This document shows, one piece after another, positions 7,894 through 16,047 of a stretch of 43,327 nt of DNA (its first letter is position 1; every line of letters starts with the position of its first letter). The notes under the pieces were generated by a model. It ran no database searches and was not told where the DNA came from. It was given only the letters and a program-made list of their open reading frames with translations. The position numbers were made by a program, and so were the translations under genes. Source of the DNA: Actinomadura sp. HBU206391 (GTDB taxonomy: Bacteria; Actinomycetota; Actinomycetes; Streptosporangiales; Streptosporangiaceae); the NCBI RefSeq assembly GCF_014323665.1, contig NZ_JABVEB010000042.1, positions 1 through 43,327 of the forward strand, given 5' to 3'.

Positions 7894-8514
7894 ATGAGCA
7901 CCGATATCTACGACGTCATCCACCGCCGCCGTGACGTGCGCGGCGAGTTCACCGGCGCTCCGATCGCAGACGAGACGCTGGCCCGGATCCTGACCGCCGC
8001 GCATGCCGCGCCGAGCGTCGGGCTGTCGCAGCCCTGGGACTTCGTCATCGTCGCCGACGTGGCCGTACGCCGCGCCTTCCACGAGCACGTACAGACCGAA
8101 CGCGACGCGTTCGCGGCGACACTGACGGGCGCCGTCGCGGACCGCTTCGCCCGGATAAAGATCGACGGCGTGCTGGAGAGCAGTGTGTCGATCGTCGTCA
8201 CCTACGATCCCGAACGCGGCGGGCCGGCGGTGCTGGGCCGGCACGCCATCGCGGATGCCGGGCTCTACTCCGTCTGCCTGGCCATCCAGAACCTGTGGCT
8301 GGCCGCCACCGCCGAGGAACTGGGCGTCGGCTGGGTGTCCTTCTACCGTGAACCGTTCCTGCGGGAGTTGCTCGGCATCCCGGCGGGCATCCGGCCGGTC
8401 GCCTGGCTGTGCCTCGGCCCGCTCACTCACCTGGAGGCGGTGCCGGATCTGGAACGGCATGGCTGGCGGACGCGCCGTCCGCTCGACGCCGCCGTCCACC
8501 ACGATCGCTGGTGA
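7894..8514 (+). CDS. bluB: 5,6-dimethylbenzimidazole synthase
   Basis: A 206-residue nitroreductase-fold enzyme of the BluB family, which uses O2 to fragment reduced FMN into 5,6-dimethylbenzimidazole, the lower ligand of B12. Seen motifs: the N-terminal RRRDVRGEF flavin segment, the AAPSVGLSQPWDF loop, the HAIADAGLYSVCLAIQNLWL helix core, and VGWVSFYREPFLRELL at the C-terminal side. Length agrees with the family. The ATG at 7894 has GCGGGAG upstream. The gene is controlled by the B12 riboswitch just before it, which strongly supports the assignment. No other cobalamin genes are in the window. It converges on the DUF222/HNH gene 19 bp away. Confidence 0.92.
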   Translation: MSTDIYDVIHRRRDVRGEFTGAPIADETLARILTAAHAAPSVGLSQPWDFVIVADVAVRRAFHEHVQTERDAFAATLTGAVADRFARIKIDGVLESSVSIVVTYDPERGGPAVLGRHAIADAGLYSVCLAIQNLWLAATAEELGVGWVSFYREPFLRELLGIPAGIRPVAWLCLGPLTHLEAVPDLERHGWRTRRPLDAAVHHDRW

Positions 8515-8533
8515 CCGAGCCGATCGCTGTTGG

Positions 8534-9952
8534 TCATTCCCGGAGGTCGGGTGTGACGATGTGCCAGGTACCGGCGGGAGTTATCCAGATGAGCAGGCCG
8601 GGCCACAGCTGGAGAAGCCTCCACCTGGGGTGTTGTTTGATCCGGTGATGCCTGCGGCAGAGCGGGGCCAGATTGCAGCGGCAGGTGATCCCGCCTTTGT
8701 CGTAGGGCCGGGTGTGGTCGGCGTCGCACCGGGTGGAGCGTGCGTTGCAGGTCGGGAACACGCATGTGCGGTGGCGGTGTTCGATGAGCCGCCGCATCGC
8801 CGCAGGAGGCCGGTACCCGACGTGGCCATGCCGGCCGGGGTCGGTGCCGGACTCCCGGCACCAGGTGTCCTTGAGCGTCCGCAGGCCGTCGGCCATGGCC
8901 TGGACGGCTTGGACCACCAGCAGGCCGAGCCCGTCCAGTCGACCGTTCGCGCGCGCTCGTGCCAGCAATGCGGTGAGGTGCTCGTCGGCGATCCCCGCCA
9001 ACGCATGGGCGATCTGCTGATCCATCGCCGCGAGTAGATCGGTGTCACCCGTGACGGCCCGTGTGGGTTCGCGGTGCTCCTCGCCTGGGGCCGGCGGGTC
9101 CCCCATGCTCGCGAGCAGGGCGCCGACGGCCTCGGGCAGCGCCAGCCCGCGAAGGAGGTGGTAGGCGAGGTCGGCGCGGATCTGATCGATCGGGCGGTCG
9201 TCTCCGTCGGCTTTCAGCGCCCGGGCGGCCGCGTTGACGCGGTTGTAGACCGCGTGGGCGTCCTCGGTGGGGAGGTTGCGTATCGACAGATCGCTGGTGC
9301 CGGTGGCGTTGTCGAAGACACCCAGGCCGCGGTCGCTGTGCGCGGCCTTCTTGCGCTCTTTGAACGCGTCGGGGTCGGCTGCCTTGATCGCTTGCTTGAC
9401 ACGATGGCGGAGCCGCCCGGTGGTCAGCATGGGCGCCTCGTCGGCGATGGTCTTCTCCACCGCGGCGGCCAGGGCGTGGTCGAGTCCGCGGAGGGCGTCG
9501 GCGATGACCTGCGCGCGTGGCCGGTCGATCCGCCCGGTGGCCAGGGCGGCACGTGTCGAGGGGAGGTCCTCGGCCAGTTGCTCGGCGAGGCACACCAGCG
9601 CGGCCGCCGAGGTGCCGGTGAGGGTGAGCGCGACGGCCACTTCCTCGATCACGATCTCGTTGATCTGCGAGGTCCACATGCCTCGCGAGGCCGGACCGGA
9701 TTCCTCGTCATGGCGGCGGCGCGACAACTCGGCCACAGCGGCGAGCTCCAATGCCTGCGTCTATGAGACCTGCCGATGGGCGGCCGCCATTACCTCGATC
9801 AATTCCGCGTCCGGTAATTCCGTAAGTCTCGCGTCGGCGAGAGCACCGGCCAGTGCGGGCCCAGAAGGAGGTTGCACGCGACCTTCCCAGGCCGATGCAG
9901 TATCCGGCTGAACCGTCACCGGAGCCTCCATCGTCTCTCTAGGTCCGGTCAA
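8534..9952 (-). pseudogene. DUF222/HNH endonuclease (13E12 family) interrupted by an in-frame TAG
   Basis: The complete frame would give about 472 codons. The DUF222 domain starts at the ATG at 9952 and reads through ALADARLTELPDAELIEVM; at 9763-9761 there is a TAG, after which the same frame continues with TQALELAAVAELSRRR and the remaining 405 residues. In homologues this point usually reads as a tryptophan (a W-A-Q-A type segment), so TGG to TAG is the likely change. The C-terminal HNH nuclease region is intact, with CVFPTCN, CDADHTRPYDKGG, CNLAPLCRRHHRIK. A restart at a TTG (9751) is possible but would omit the first 60 residues. DUF222/HNH proteins are multi-copy in actinobacteria; a second copy ends this window. 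Confidence 0.75.
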
Positions 9953-10107
9953 ATATTATCGAACACATGAGCGATGGGCAACCATTTCGTCATTCCCTCA
10001 AGACTTGTGCCAATTCATAATGCCCCTAATAATGGCGATACTCGGATAATTCGGTAGAGGACAGGCGTGTACCCCCCGTACACCGACGGTGGCGAGGAGG
10101 CCTGAGC

Positions 10108-10284
10108 GTGGCCGATGACGACGACGTCACCATCTGGGTGAGCGAGGTATGGAAGAGCGCGCAGCACCACGAGGCGTCGCTTCGGCTGTCCGAGACCAGG
10201 GCCGCCATCGGCAGGGCGATGCCGATGCTCACGGGGGATTTCACCCGCCAGGAGCTATCCGTCGCGGGCGGCCTGGGCGTGTAG
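10108..10284 (+). pseudogene. 3' remnant of an antibiotic biosynthesis monooxygenase (ABM) gene
   Basis: The 58 codons from a GTG at 10108 read VTIWVSEVWKSAQHHEASL, then a helix ending in AMPMLTG and a GGLGV tail. This is the C-terminal half of ABM-domain monooxygenases (VWVTEVW...HxxSL...A.PL.....GG.G pattern). The N-terminal 45-50 residues, including the first strand and the cofactorless active-site region, are absent. The upstream bases are AT-rich and contain a GTGTAC-N5-GTACAC inverted repeat at 10067-10083. It is most likely a truncated gene. Confidence 0.6.
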
Positions 10285-10292
10285 CGGCTGGG

Positions 10293-10736
10293 TCACCTCA
10301 CCCTCGTCATGGCGGACTCGTAGCCGCCTCCGCCCGGGTAGACCCATCCGCCGGTGACGGTGTTCCCGTCCGTGCTGAACGTGCCCCTGTAGTACGCGGG
10401 GGAGCCCTTCTCCCCACCCCAGATCGTCAGGATGTCGCCGTCGAGCTCGTACACATAGTCGAACGTGCTGCCCTGGCCGCCGTAGTAGCGGGACTTGATG
10501 TCCTCGCTCGGCCCGGCGGAGCCGAACGTCCGCTCCCGGCCGATGATCTCGATGCCCTTGATCACGTCGCCGTCATGCTCGAGGTCGACGTCCTGGGCGA
10601 GGAAGAAGCCGCCGTCCAGCCACCGGTAGGTGACCTCGCCGCGCGCGCCTCCCGAGACCTTCCAGGTGCCGACCAGCCGGTCCAGCCTCTTCAGTTCGGC
10701 GTCCGGCTCGGGCGTCTGCTGTGCGTGCTCGGTCAT
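10293..10736 (-). CDS. DUF1579-like lipocalin-fold protein
   Basis: A 147-residue soluble protein with the start pattern LKRLDRLVGTWKVSG and repeated beta-strand pairs ending GTFSTDGNTVTGGWVYPGG. This is the signature of DUF1579/THAP4-type lipocalin-like proteins, which form small beta barrels. The ATG at 10736 is preceded by GAGAGGAAC, and residues upstream of it are not conserved. It lies 108 bp downstream of an ECF sigma factor gene on the same strand, a pairing common in actinomycetes where the sigma factor is co-transcribed with small beta-barrel or YCII proteins. Ligand unknown. Confidence 0.7.
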   Translation of the reverse strand: MTEHAQQTPEPDAELKRLDRLVGTWKVSGGARGEVTYRWLDGGFFLAQDVDLEHDGDVIKGIEIIGRERTFGSAGPSEDIKSRYYGGQGSTFDYVYELDGDILTIWGGEKGSPAYYRGTFSTDGNTVTGGWVYPGGGGYESAMTRVR

Positions 10737-10844
10737 GACCGTTCCTCTCTTCGCGACTTCATGGCACCGTCGCGGTGCTCGCACGTCTGACGGGTGGGGT
10801 ACCGGAAAGGAATCGGTCGCGGCGCGGATTTCTCGGCGAGTTCC

Positions 10845-11882
10845 TCAGAGCCTCGTCGCCAGCCGGAAGGCGGGGAACAGCTCGGGGCCGAAGGTGGTGA
10901 TCTCGGCTACGAGGCCGTCCTCGATCCGCAGGACGTCGAGGTTGACCGGCTCGTAGTGCGGCTCGCCATGCCGCCGCACGTAGTTCGCCATCGCCGGCTG
11001 CCGGTTGGCGGCGGTGGCGACCGTACGCCAGTCGCCCCAGGCGTCCGGGCCCACCATGACCGGTGTCCACATGGCGAGGATCGCGTCGCGCCCCTCGAAG
11101 CAGGCCGGCTCCGGCGGCATGGTCTGCCGTGCGTCCTCGCGCAGCAACGCGGCCAGCGTCTTCGGGTCGGCCTGCTCGGAGGCGTCCATGAACCGCCGCA
11201 GCACCGTACGTTCCTCGTCGGTCGGACGGCTCGACGGGCCCCATTCCGACCGTCGCTCCGGCAGGTGCGTGCGCAGGGTCGCTCGGGCACGCTGCAACGC
11301 GCTCTTGAGGGAGGGAACGCTGATCTCCAGAGCCACGGCCGCCTCGGCTGCCGGCCAGCCCAGCACGTCGCGCAGGATCAGTACGGCACGCTGCTTGGGC
11401 GGCAGGTGCTGGATGGCGGCGAGATACGCGAGTTCGATGGTCTCCTTCGCGACCGCCACGGCGTCCGGTCGGCCGTCGGCCGGTGCGACCGCGTCCAGCA
11501 GATGATCCGGAGAGGGCTGCAGCCAGGGGATCTCCGCCATCGGCGACCGCGCTTCACCGGAGCCGGGGACCATGGGCAGCTCACGCGCGCGCGACGGACT
11601 GCTGAGGGCGTCGAGGCAGGCGTTCGTCGCGATCCGGTAGAGCCAGGCGCGGACCGTGGCCCGGCCCTCGAAGCTCTCGCGCTTGCTCCACGCCCGTAGC
11701 AACGCCTCCTGGACCATGTCCTCCGCGTCGGTGAACGAGCCGAGCATCCGGTAGCAGTGCACCTGCAGTTCGTGCCGGTGCCGCTCGACGAGCCGGGAGA
11801 AGGTCACCTCGTCGCCCACGCGGACCGCCGCCACCACCGCGCTCTCCTCGGCGCCCCCGGGCCCGCTCTCTCTCCCGTTCAC
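10845..11882 (-). CDS. ECF RNA polymerase sigma factor with C-terminal SnoaL-like domain
   Basis: A 345-residue sigma-70 family factor. Region 2 lies at about residues 25-95 (HCYRMLGSFTDAEDMVQEALLRAW, the -10 recognition helix), region 4 at about 145-205 (LPPKQRAVLILRDVLGWPAAE, then the recognition helix SVPSLKSALQRARATL). A SnoaL-like NTF2-fold domain of about 120 residues follows (EERTVLRRFMDASEQADPKT onward). This is the SigX5/TIGR02960 architecture, in which the SnoaL-like tail is thought to regulate the sigma core without a classical anti-sigma factor. The GTG at 11882 has GGAGGT upstream. It is probably co-transcribed with the DUF1579-like gene. Confidence 0.88.
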   Translation of the reverse strand: MNGRESGPGGAEESAVVAAVRVGDEVTFSRLVERHRHELQVHCYRMLGSFTDAEDMVQEALLRAWSKRESFEGRATVRAWLYRIATNACLDALSSPSRARELPMVPGSGEARSPMAEIPWLQPSPDHLLDAVAPADGRPDAVAVAKETIELAYLAAIQHLPPKQRAVLILRDVLGWPAAEAAVALEISVPSLKSALQRARATLRTHLPERRSEWGPSSRPTDEERTVLRRFMDASEQADPKTLAALLREDARQTMPPEPACFEGRDAILAMWTPVMVGPDAWGDWRTVATAANRQPAMANYVRRHGEPHYEPVNLDVLRIEDGLVAEITTFGPELFPAFRLATRL

Positions 11883-12098
11883 ACCGACCTCCGGTCTAGC
11901 GCACTGCCGATCAGCCGACCCCGCGGGTGGGCGTCATCGTAATGCGCCGCGATCCCCACTCGAGCGGATTCATCGCGCGCTCGGGTTCGAGGGTTCGAGG
12001 GCCCGGGCCAGATCCGGGGGTTCGGGCGCTGCCGGGCCGAGGTGGCCACACCCGGCCGGATCAAAATGGATGGAGACGGCCGGCGCCCGGGTGCTTGG

Positions 12099-12944
12099 AT
12101 GTCCCGCGTGACTTCCGACGGTCGTGAACCGGCACTGCTGGACCGACTCGAGCAGTACTACGACGCGGTGCCGCGCCCCAGCGCCCGGGTCGAGGAGTTC
12201 GGTCCGCTCACCCTGTTCGTCAAGGAAGGCCGGGGCTGGCCGTTCTACGGCCGCCCGGCCAGGGGATGGCAGGGTGGGGTGGATGCCGCCGACGTGGCAC
12301 GAGTCCGCACCCGGCAGCGTGAGCTCGGCGTCCCGGAGAGCTTCGAATGGGTCGCCGAGACCACGCCCGCGTTGCGGGCGGCGGTCGAGGAGTCGGGCCT
12401 CGTGGTGCACGAGCACCCCCTGATGGTTCTCTTCCCGGACGCGCCGGCGGCTGCCGGACCCGAGGTGGCGGCGGGGTCGCCGGTACGGATTCTGGGCCCG
12501 GACGACCCCACACTGCCGAGCGCGTCGGCCGTTCAGCACCTCGCCTTCGCCGAGCCCGGCACCGGCGTCGGCTCGGCGGACGTGGCCGATGTGGCCGAGG
12601 CGGTACGGGCCCGGCTCGCCGATGGGTCGGCCGAGTACCTGGCCGCACGCATCCGCAAGGGTCTGACCGTGATGGCCGCAGCGGTGCAGGACGGCACGGC
12701 GCTCTGCGCAGGCCAGCACCAGCCGGTGGGGGCGGTCAGCGAGATCGTCGGCGTGGGAACGCTGCCCGCCGCGCGCCGCCGCGGCCTCGGACGCGCCGTC
12801 ACCGCGGCACTCGTCGCCGACGCGCGGTCCCGGGGCGTACGGACGGTGTTCCTGTCGGCCGGCGACGTCGACGTCGCCCGGATGTACGGCGGGCTCGGCT
12901 TCCGCCGCATCGGCACCGCGTTGATCGCCGAGCCCGCCGAGTAG
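12099..12944 (+). CDS. GNAT family N-acetyltransferase
   Basis: A 281-residue protein with a degenerate N-terminal half (LDRLEQYYDAVPR, FVKEGRGWPFYGRPARG) and a C-terminal GNAT domain. The GNAT domain carries the acetyl-CoA loop VGTLPAARRRGLGRAVTAAL (R/Q-x-x-G-x-G/A motif as RRRGLG) and the closing VFLSAGDVDVARMYGGLGF segment. It would transfer an acetyl group from acetyl-CoA to an unknown amine. The ATG at 12099 is chosen, although a GTG at 12108 is equally plausible because homologues begin near DREPALLDRLE-like residues; neither has a strong ribosome site. The gene is divergent from the ECF sigma gene (216-bp gap, which contains a small direct repeat GGTTCGAG near 11990). Confidence 0.75.
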   Translation: MSRVTSDGREPALLDRLEQYYDAVPRPSARVEEFGPLTLFVKEGRGWPFYGRPARGWQGGVDAADVARVRTRQRELGVPESFEWVAETTPALRAAVEESGLVVHEHPLMVLFPDAPAAAGPEVAAGSPVRILGPDDPTLPSASAVQHLAFAEPGTGVGSADVADVAEAVRARLADGSAEYLAARIRKGLTVMAAAVQDGTALCAGQHQPVGAVSEIVGVGTLPAARRRGLGRAVTAALVADARSRGVRTVFLSAGDVDVARMYGGLGFRRIGTALIAEPAE

Positions 12945-12957
12945 ACGTCAGCCGGAT

Positions 12958-13668
12958 TCACCCGGGGTGAGGCGCCTCGTTCGTCCAGTCGGGCCCTTGG
13001 ATCGCGCTGCGCTCCACCACCGTGCCGGGCCGCATCCCCGGGTACAGATCGCCGGCCCGGACCACCACCCGCTGATCGCCGAGAATCCGGTGCGTCTTCG
13101 GGTCCAGGATGAGCTGGTAGTCGAAGACGCCGTCGGCTCCGCCGAGCGTCGTGCCGCGTGCCGCCAGGGCGATCCCGGTGCGCCCCTTGAGGTCGTGGAC
13201 CGTCCCGATGGGACGTACGCCGGGTATATCGGCGAGCAACTTGAAGATCGCAGCGCGGAGCTTCGGCGAGGAGGCCTGGTTGGTCAGGATCTGGAAGCTC
13301 GCACTGAGCTCATTCGCCGGGTTCCGGGTGATCTCCCTGCGAGCTTGCGGCTTGACCTGCGCCTCCTTCGCGATCCAGGGGAAGAGCAGAGCCTTGAGCC
13401 GCGTCGGATCGGACGCCACTCGCTCCTGCTGCTTCCAGCTCATCCCCCGGAATCCGGCCTTCTTCGAGCCGGCACAGCCCGGTGACGCCACGCAGATCTT
13501 CGCCTCGCGCCTGGCTCGATCCCTCTTCTGCGCCGGTGTCGTACGGACGCCGACCTCCCACCGCCCGGCCCGGGTCGACACGGTCAGCCGGTGACCGTCC
13601 TCGCCCCGGATCTGCCATGTCCGTGGTGAGCCCGCCTTCCGCCACGCCGCCTCGTCCTCCGATTCCCT
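12958..13668 (-). pseudogene. 5'-truncated CU044_5270 family gene
   Basis: The frame is open from 13668, directly after a TGA at 13671-13669, to the stop at 12958. It first reads EDEAAWRKAGSPRTW, which matches the middle of CU044_5270 proteins (the EDEAAWRxxGSP segment that follows their large N-terminal part). It ends with the conserved C-terminal half: LFKLLADIPGVR-like (IFKLLADIPGVR here), DLKGRTGIALA and QLILDPKTHRILG. The usual N-terminal region (sigma-regulator-like region, membrane helix and the first part of the extracellular domain, about 150-170 residues) is missing. A GTG at 13581 could start a 207-residue product lacking any export signal. Role of the family unknown. Confidence 0.65.
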
Positions 13669-13748
13669 TCACGCCCGGGATCACGGGCGCTGTCCGGGGT
13701 CTGTCGACATCGGTCATCCGGCTGTCTCCCGAAGGGAGGAGCGGTTCA

Positions 13749-14216
13749 TCACCTCGGTGCGACCGGCAGCGGCGAGGCCGGTTTGATCTCTTCCATGCGC
13801 AAGGAGGTGATCAACCGCTGACCGCCGCGGAGGGACAGGCGGAGCAGAACCCGCTTGAGCTCGGCGACGTCCCGGGCGATGACCACCAGGATGGCGTCGG
13901 TCTCGCCCGCGACCCAGTCGGCGGCGATGACCTGGGGCAGCGCTCGTACCTCGTCCTCGAACGCGCGGGTGGTCCGCGGGTCGGAGCGGGACAGGGTGAC
14001 CGACACGTACACGTGCAGCGGGAAGCCCGCCACCGCCGGGTCGACGCGTGCCGCGATCTGCCGGATGACGCCCGACGCCTTCAGCCGCCGGACCCGGTTG
14101 AGGGTGGCCGCGGGCGACATCCCCACGAGCCGGGCAAGCTCGACGTTGGTGCGGTCGGCGTCGACCTGCAGCTCCGCGAGCAGCCGTACGTCGATTTCAT
14201 CAAGTGATTCGGCCAT
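13749..14216 (-). CDS. Lrp/AsnC family transcriptional regulator
   Basis: A 155-residue feast/famine regulator. The N-terminal HTH (residues 1-60) reads LDEIDVRLLAELQVDADRTN, followed by VELARLVGMSPAATLNRVRR. The C-terminal RAM domain (about 65-145) has the LHVYVSVTLS strand and the VIAADWVAGETDAILVVIA segment that forms the ligand-binding beta sheet. It starts at the ATG at 14216 and is divergent from the PrnB-like gene at 14406. Family members sense amino acids; the partner's relation to tryptophan-type substrates suggests an amino acid signal, but that is inference. It is intact in length. Confidence 0.85.
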   Translation of the reverse strand: MAESLDEIDVRLLAELQVDADRTNVELARLVGMSPAATLNRVRRLKASGVIRQIAARVDPAVAGFPLHVYVSVTLSRSDPRTTRAFEDEVRALPQVIAADWVAGETDAILVVIARDVAELKRVLLRLSLRGGQRLITSLRMEEIKPASPLPVAPR

Positions 14217-14405
14217 GTCACCGAATTTTATTTCGTCAGAGAGTCCGTTCGCCGAATTCGGCTCTGAGCCGAGCGACCATGGCCACATGCGTACCGACCA
14301 TCGCCTCGCCCTCGCCACCGGCGTGCTCTGGGGCTTTTCAGGGCGGCCAGATAAAGTCGACTCCGTGTCCGGTTCCCGAGTGCTCTCCGGCCGGGGCGGC
14401 CGGCC
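14217..14405. other. Divergent intergenic region with possible transporter 5' relic
   Basis: This space holds the promoters of the Lrp/AsnC and PrnB-like genes. From an ATG at 14287 the plus strand reads MRTDHRLALATGVLWGF, which resembles the first helix of EamA-type transporters (often divergent from Lrp regulators), and similarity stops after about 18 codons. A relic of a deleted transporter is possible but unproven at this length. Confidence 0.3.
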
Positions 14406-15593
14406 GTGACGGCGGCCGTCGACGGGTTCGACCGGTGGATCAGACACGAGTTCGTCGATTTCAACACCGAGCTGGAAGAGGCATACTTCTCGGCTCGCAG
14501 CGAAGTGCTGTTCGGCCGTCCAGAGCTCGAAAAGATCAAACGGGCGATCATGCTGGACGGTGCCGAACTGATCGCCCGGATCACCGAGGACGGCGGAATA
14601 CCGGCGGACGAGAAGGAGCGATACCGGCTCCTGGGTGCTGTCGGATTCTATCTCGGGGCCTGTCGAAGGCACGAGGCCGGCGGTCCGGAGAACCCGGATG
14701 CCGAGCGACTCTCCGCGGCGTGGTCACTGGCGAACATCCTGGGCTCGTCACTCGGTGTGGCGCCGAGATTCGTGTTCGCCCACCAATCCCTCCATAACCC
14801 GTCCGTCCGTGACTCCTATCGGACCTTCACCTCGCTCGAAGACGAGCGCGTCTTCATCACCTACAACGGGCTCGCCGTGCTGGCCTACCAGCGTGCGGCC
14901 GGCGCGCTGCGACGAATCCCCACGATGGGGGTGTCGAATCCGATGGCGACGTACCTCTTCGAGGACGCGCGCGCCGCGCTCGACGACGTGCTGAGGTTCA
15001 ACCGCACGCTCAGCGAGAACCTCGACGTCGACCGCTTCTTCTTCAATATCAGGCCCTATTTCAAGCCGTACCAGGTCGGCGGCATCGAATATCGTGGCGC
15101 CAACGCCGGTGACTTCGCGGCGGTCAATGAGATCGATCTGCTGCTCGGCCTGTGCAAGGCGCGAGATCCCTTTTACCAAAACCTGCTGGCCGAAAAGTAT
15201 GCCTACGTGCCACCTGAGGACCAGGTTCTACTGCGTACGATCGTCGTCGCCGAATCGCTGCTCGACAGGTTCCTGAGTGAGGCGGAAACAGGTCCGGTCA
15301 CGCCGCGGTTCCGGCTGAACGCGGAGCTCTTCCTCGCGATATGCCGGGCGCATGGCGCCGCTTATGCCTACCATCACCACAAGCTCGTCAAGCCCTTTCT
15401 CGAAGCGCCGGCGAAGGCCGCGCCGAAAGAGCGTCTGTCGGACATGACGGCCAGCGGGCCGCCGCTCGAGATGGTGATCAGAGGGCTCGGGTACCTGAGC
15501 GATCTTCGTGCGGCCCGTGACCGGCCAGGCGTCGTCAGCGCACGGGCCTCGCTCGGCAGGCTCCGAGAACTGCTGTCGGCCGCTGACGCCTGA
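14406..15593 (+). CDS. PrnB-like (DUF1864) heme dioxygenase-superfamily protein
   Basis: A 395-residue, all-helical protein resembling monodechloroaminopyrrolnitrin synthase PrnB. PrnB is a heme protein of the tryptophan/indoleamine dioxygenase superfamily that rearranges 7-chlorotryptophan in pyrrolnitrin synthesis. Shared blocks: FVFAHQSLHNPSVRDSYRTF (121-140), NIRPYFKPYQVGGIEYRGAN (214-233), and HHHKLVKPF from 323; one of these histidines falls where PrnB has its proximal heme ligand. The start is a GTG at 14406. No tryptophan halogenase or PrnC/PrnD gene is nearby, so pyrrolnitrin is not made by this locus; the substrate is probably another indole or amino acid. It is divergent from an Lrp/AsnC regulator and followed by a strong hairpin. 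Confidence 0.75.
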   Translation: MTAAVDGFDRWIRHEFVDFNTELEEAYFSARSEVLFGRPELEKIKRAIMLDGAELIARITEDGGIPADEKERYRLLGAVGFYLGACRRHEAGGPENPDAERLSAAWSLANILGSSLGVAPRFVFAHQSLHNPSVRDSYRTFTSLEDERVFITYNGLAVLAYQRAAGALRRIPTMGVSNPMATYLFEDARAALDDVLRFNRTLSENLDVDRFFFNIRPYFKPYQVGGIEYRGANAGDFAAVNEIDLLLGLCKARDPFYQNLLAEKYAYVPPEDQVLLRTIVVAESLLDRFLSEAETGPVTPRFRLNAELFLAICRAHGAAYAYHHHKLVKPFLEAPAKAAPKERLSDMTASGPPLEMVIRGLGYLSDLRAARDRPGVVSARASLGRLRELLSAADA

Positions 15594-15594
15594 C

Positions 15595-15628
15595 GGCCGG
15601 TCGGCGGCGTGAGCGCCGCCGACCGGCC
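15595..15628 (+). terminator. Strong hairpin terminator after the PrnB-like gene
   Basis: GGCCGGTCGGCGGCG (15595-15609) and CGCCGCCGACCGGCC (15614-15628) pair perfectly over 15 bp with a TGAG loop, starting one base after the stop codon. No T tract follows, as usual in high-GC actinomycetes. Confidence 0.75.
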
Positions 15629-15682
15629 ACCGTCCGCTGCGTGGCCATCGGTGCCGGCGCTCTCGCGGTGGGCCTCCAGCGG

Positions 15683-15763
15683 GTTTGGCTGCAACTCACC
15701 AAGGCGGGCCGTGCCGCCTACCTCGCCCACGTCGCCGCTCTCCAGGCGATCGCCGGACAGTGA
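15683..15763 (+). pseudogene. C-terminal relic of a winged-helix regulator
   Basis: The frame ending at the TGA at 15761 reads VWLQLTKAGRAAYLAHVAAL followed by QAIAGQ. This matches the wing and last helix of MarR/PadR-like wHTH proteins (the LTxAGRAAxxAHVAAL segment), but everything upstream in frame is unrelated and there is no start codon with a ribosome site. It is a short relic. The remaining bases to 16047 contain an AT-richer promoter region for the esterase gene. Confidence 0.45.
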
Positions 15764-15916
15764 CGCTTCACCCGGTCGCCCCATGACCGGGTGCAGCGAC
15801 ATTGTTCTCCGAGCTCACCGCCCAGGACCTGACCCTTTTCACGGCCTTTCACCGCCCCGTTGACCGGGTGTCGAGGGCGACGTACCTTAGCCGCTGAAAC
15901 AATTCATTGATATCTA

Positions 15917-15928
15917 CGAAATGTTTCG
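15917..15928. promoter_or_regulatory. CGAAA-N2-TTTCG palindrome upstream of the CE1-CBM2 esterase
   Basis: CGAAATGTTTCG is a 12-bp inverted repeat in an AT-rich patch 119 bp before the esterase start. Xylanase and other glycan-degradation genes of actinomycetes often carry a GAAA-N-TTTC type repeat bound by LacI-type regulators. The spacer here is two bases, so assignment is tentative. Confidence 0.4.
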
Positions 15929-16047
15929 AAGCGAGCCCCGCCCACCCCCTCGACCGAATTCCGGCCGTGGCCTCCTGCGCCACCTCATCGGTGAATGCGC
16001 TGGTCAGCGGTTGTGTTCGGGGTGAACGGAAACTGAGGAGAGGACCG

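Noticed and set aside
6450..7901. Long minus-strand reading frame opposite the membrane protein
   Set aside because: Its composition (Arg/Pro/His-rich, no domains) is that of an antisense shadow in GC-rich DNA, while the plus strand has clear membrane segments and a ribosome site.
11980..12005. GGTTCGAGGGTTCGAGG resembling a tRNA T-arm
   Set aside because: No acceptor, D or anticodon stems can be folded around it; it is a short direct repeat.
13481..13500. Possible zinc-finger cysteines (CVASPGC) in the CU044_5270 remnant
   Set aside because: A single CxxxxxC pair without further ligands; such cysteines occur in the extracellular part of this family and more likely form a disulphide.
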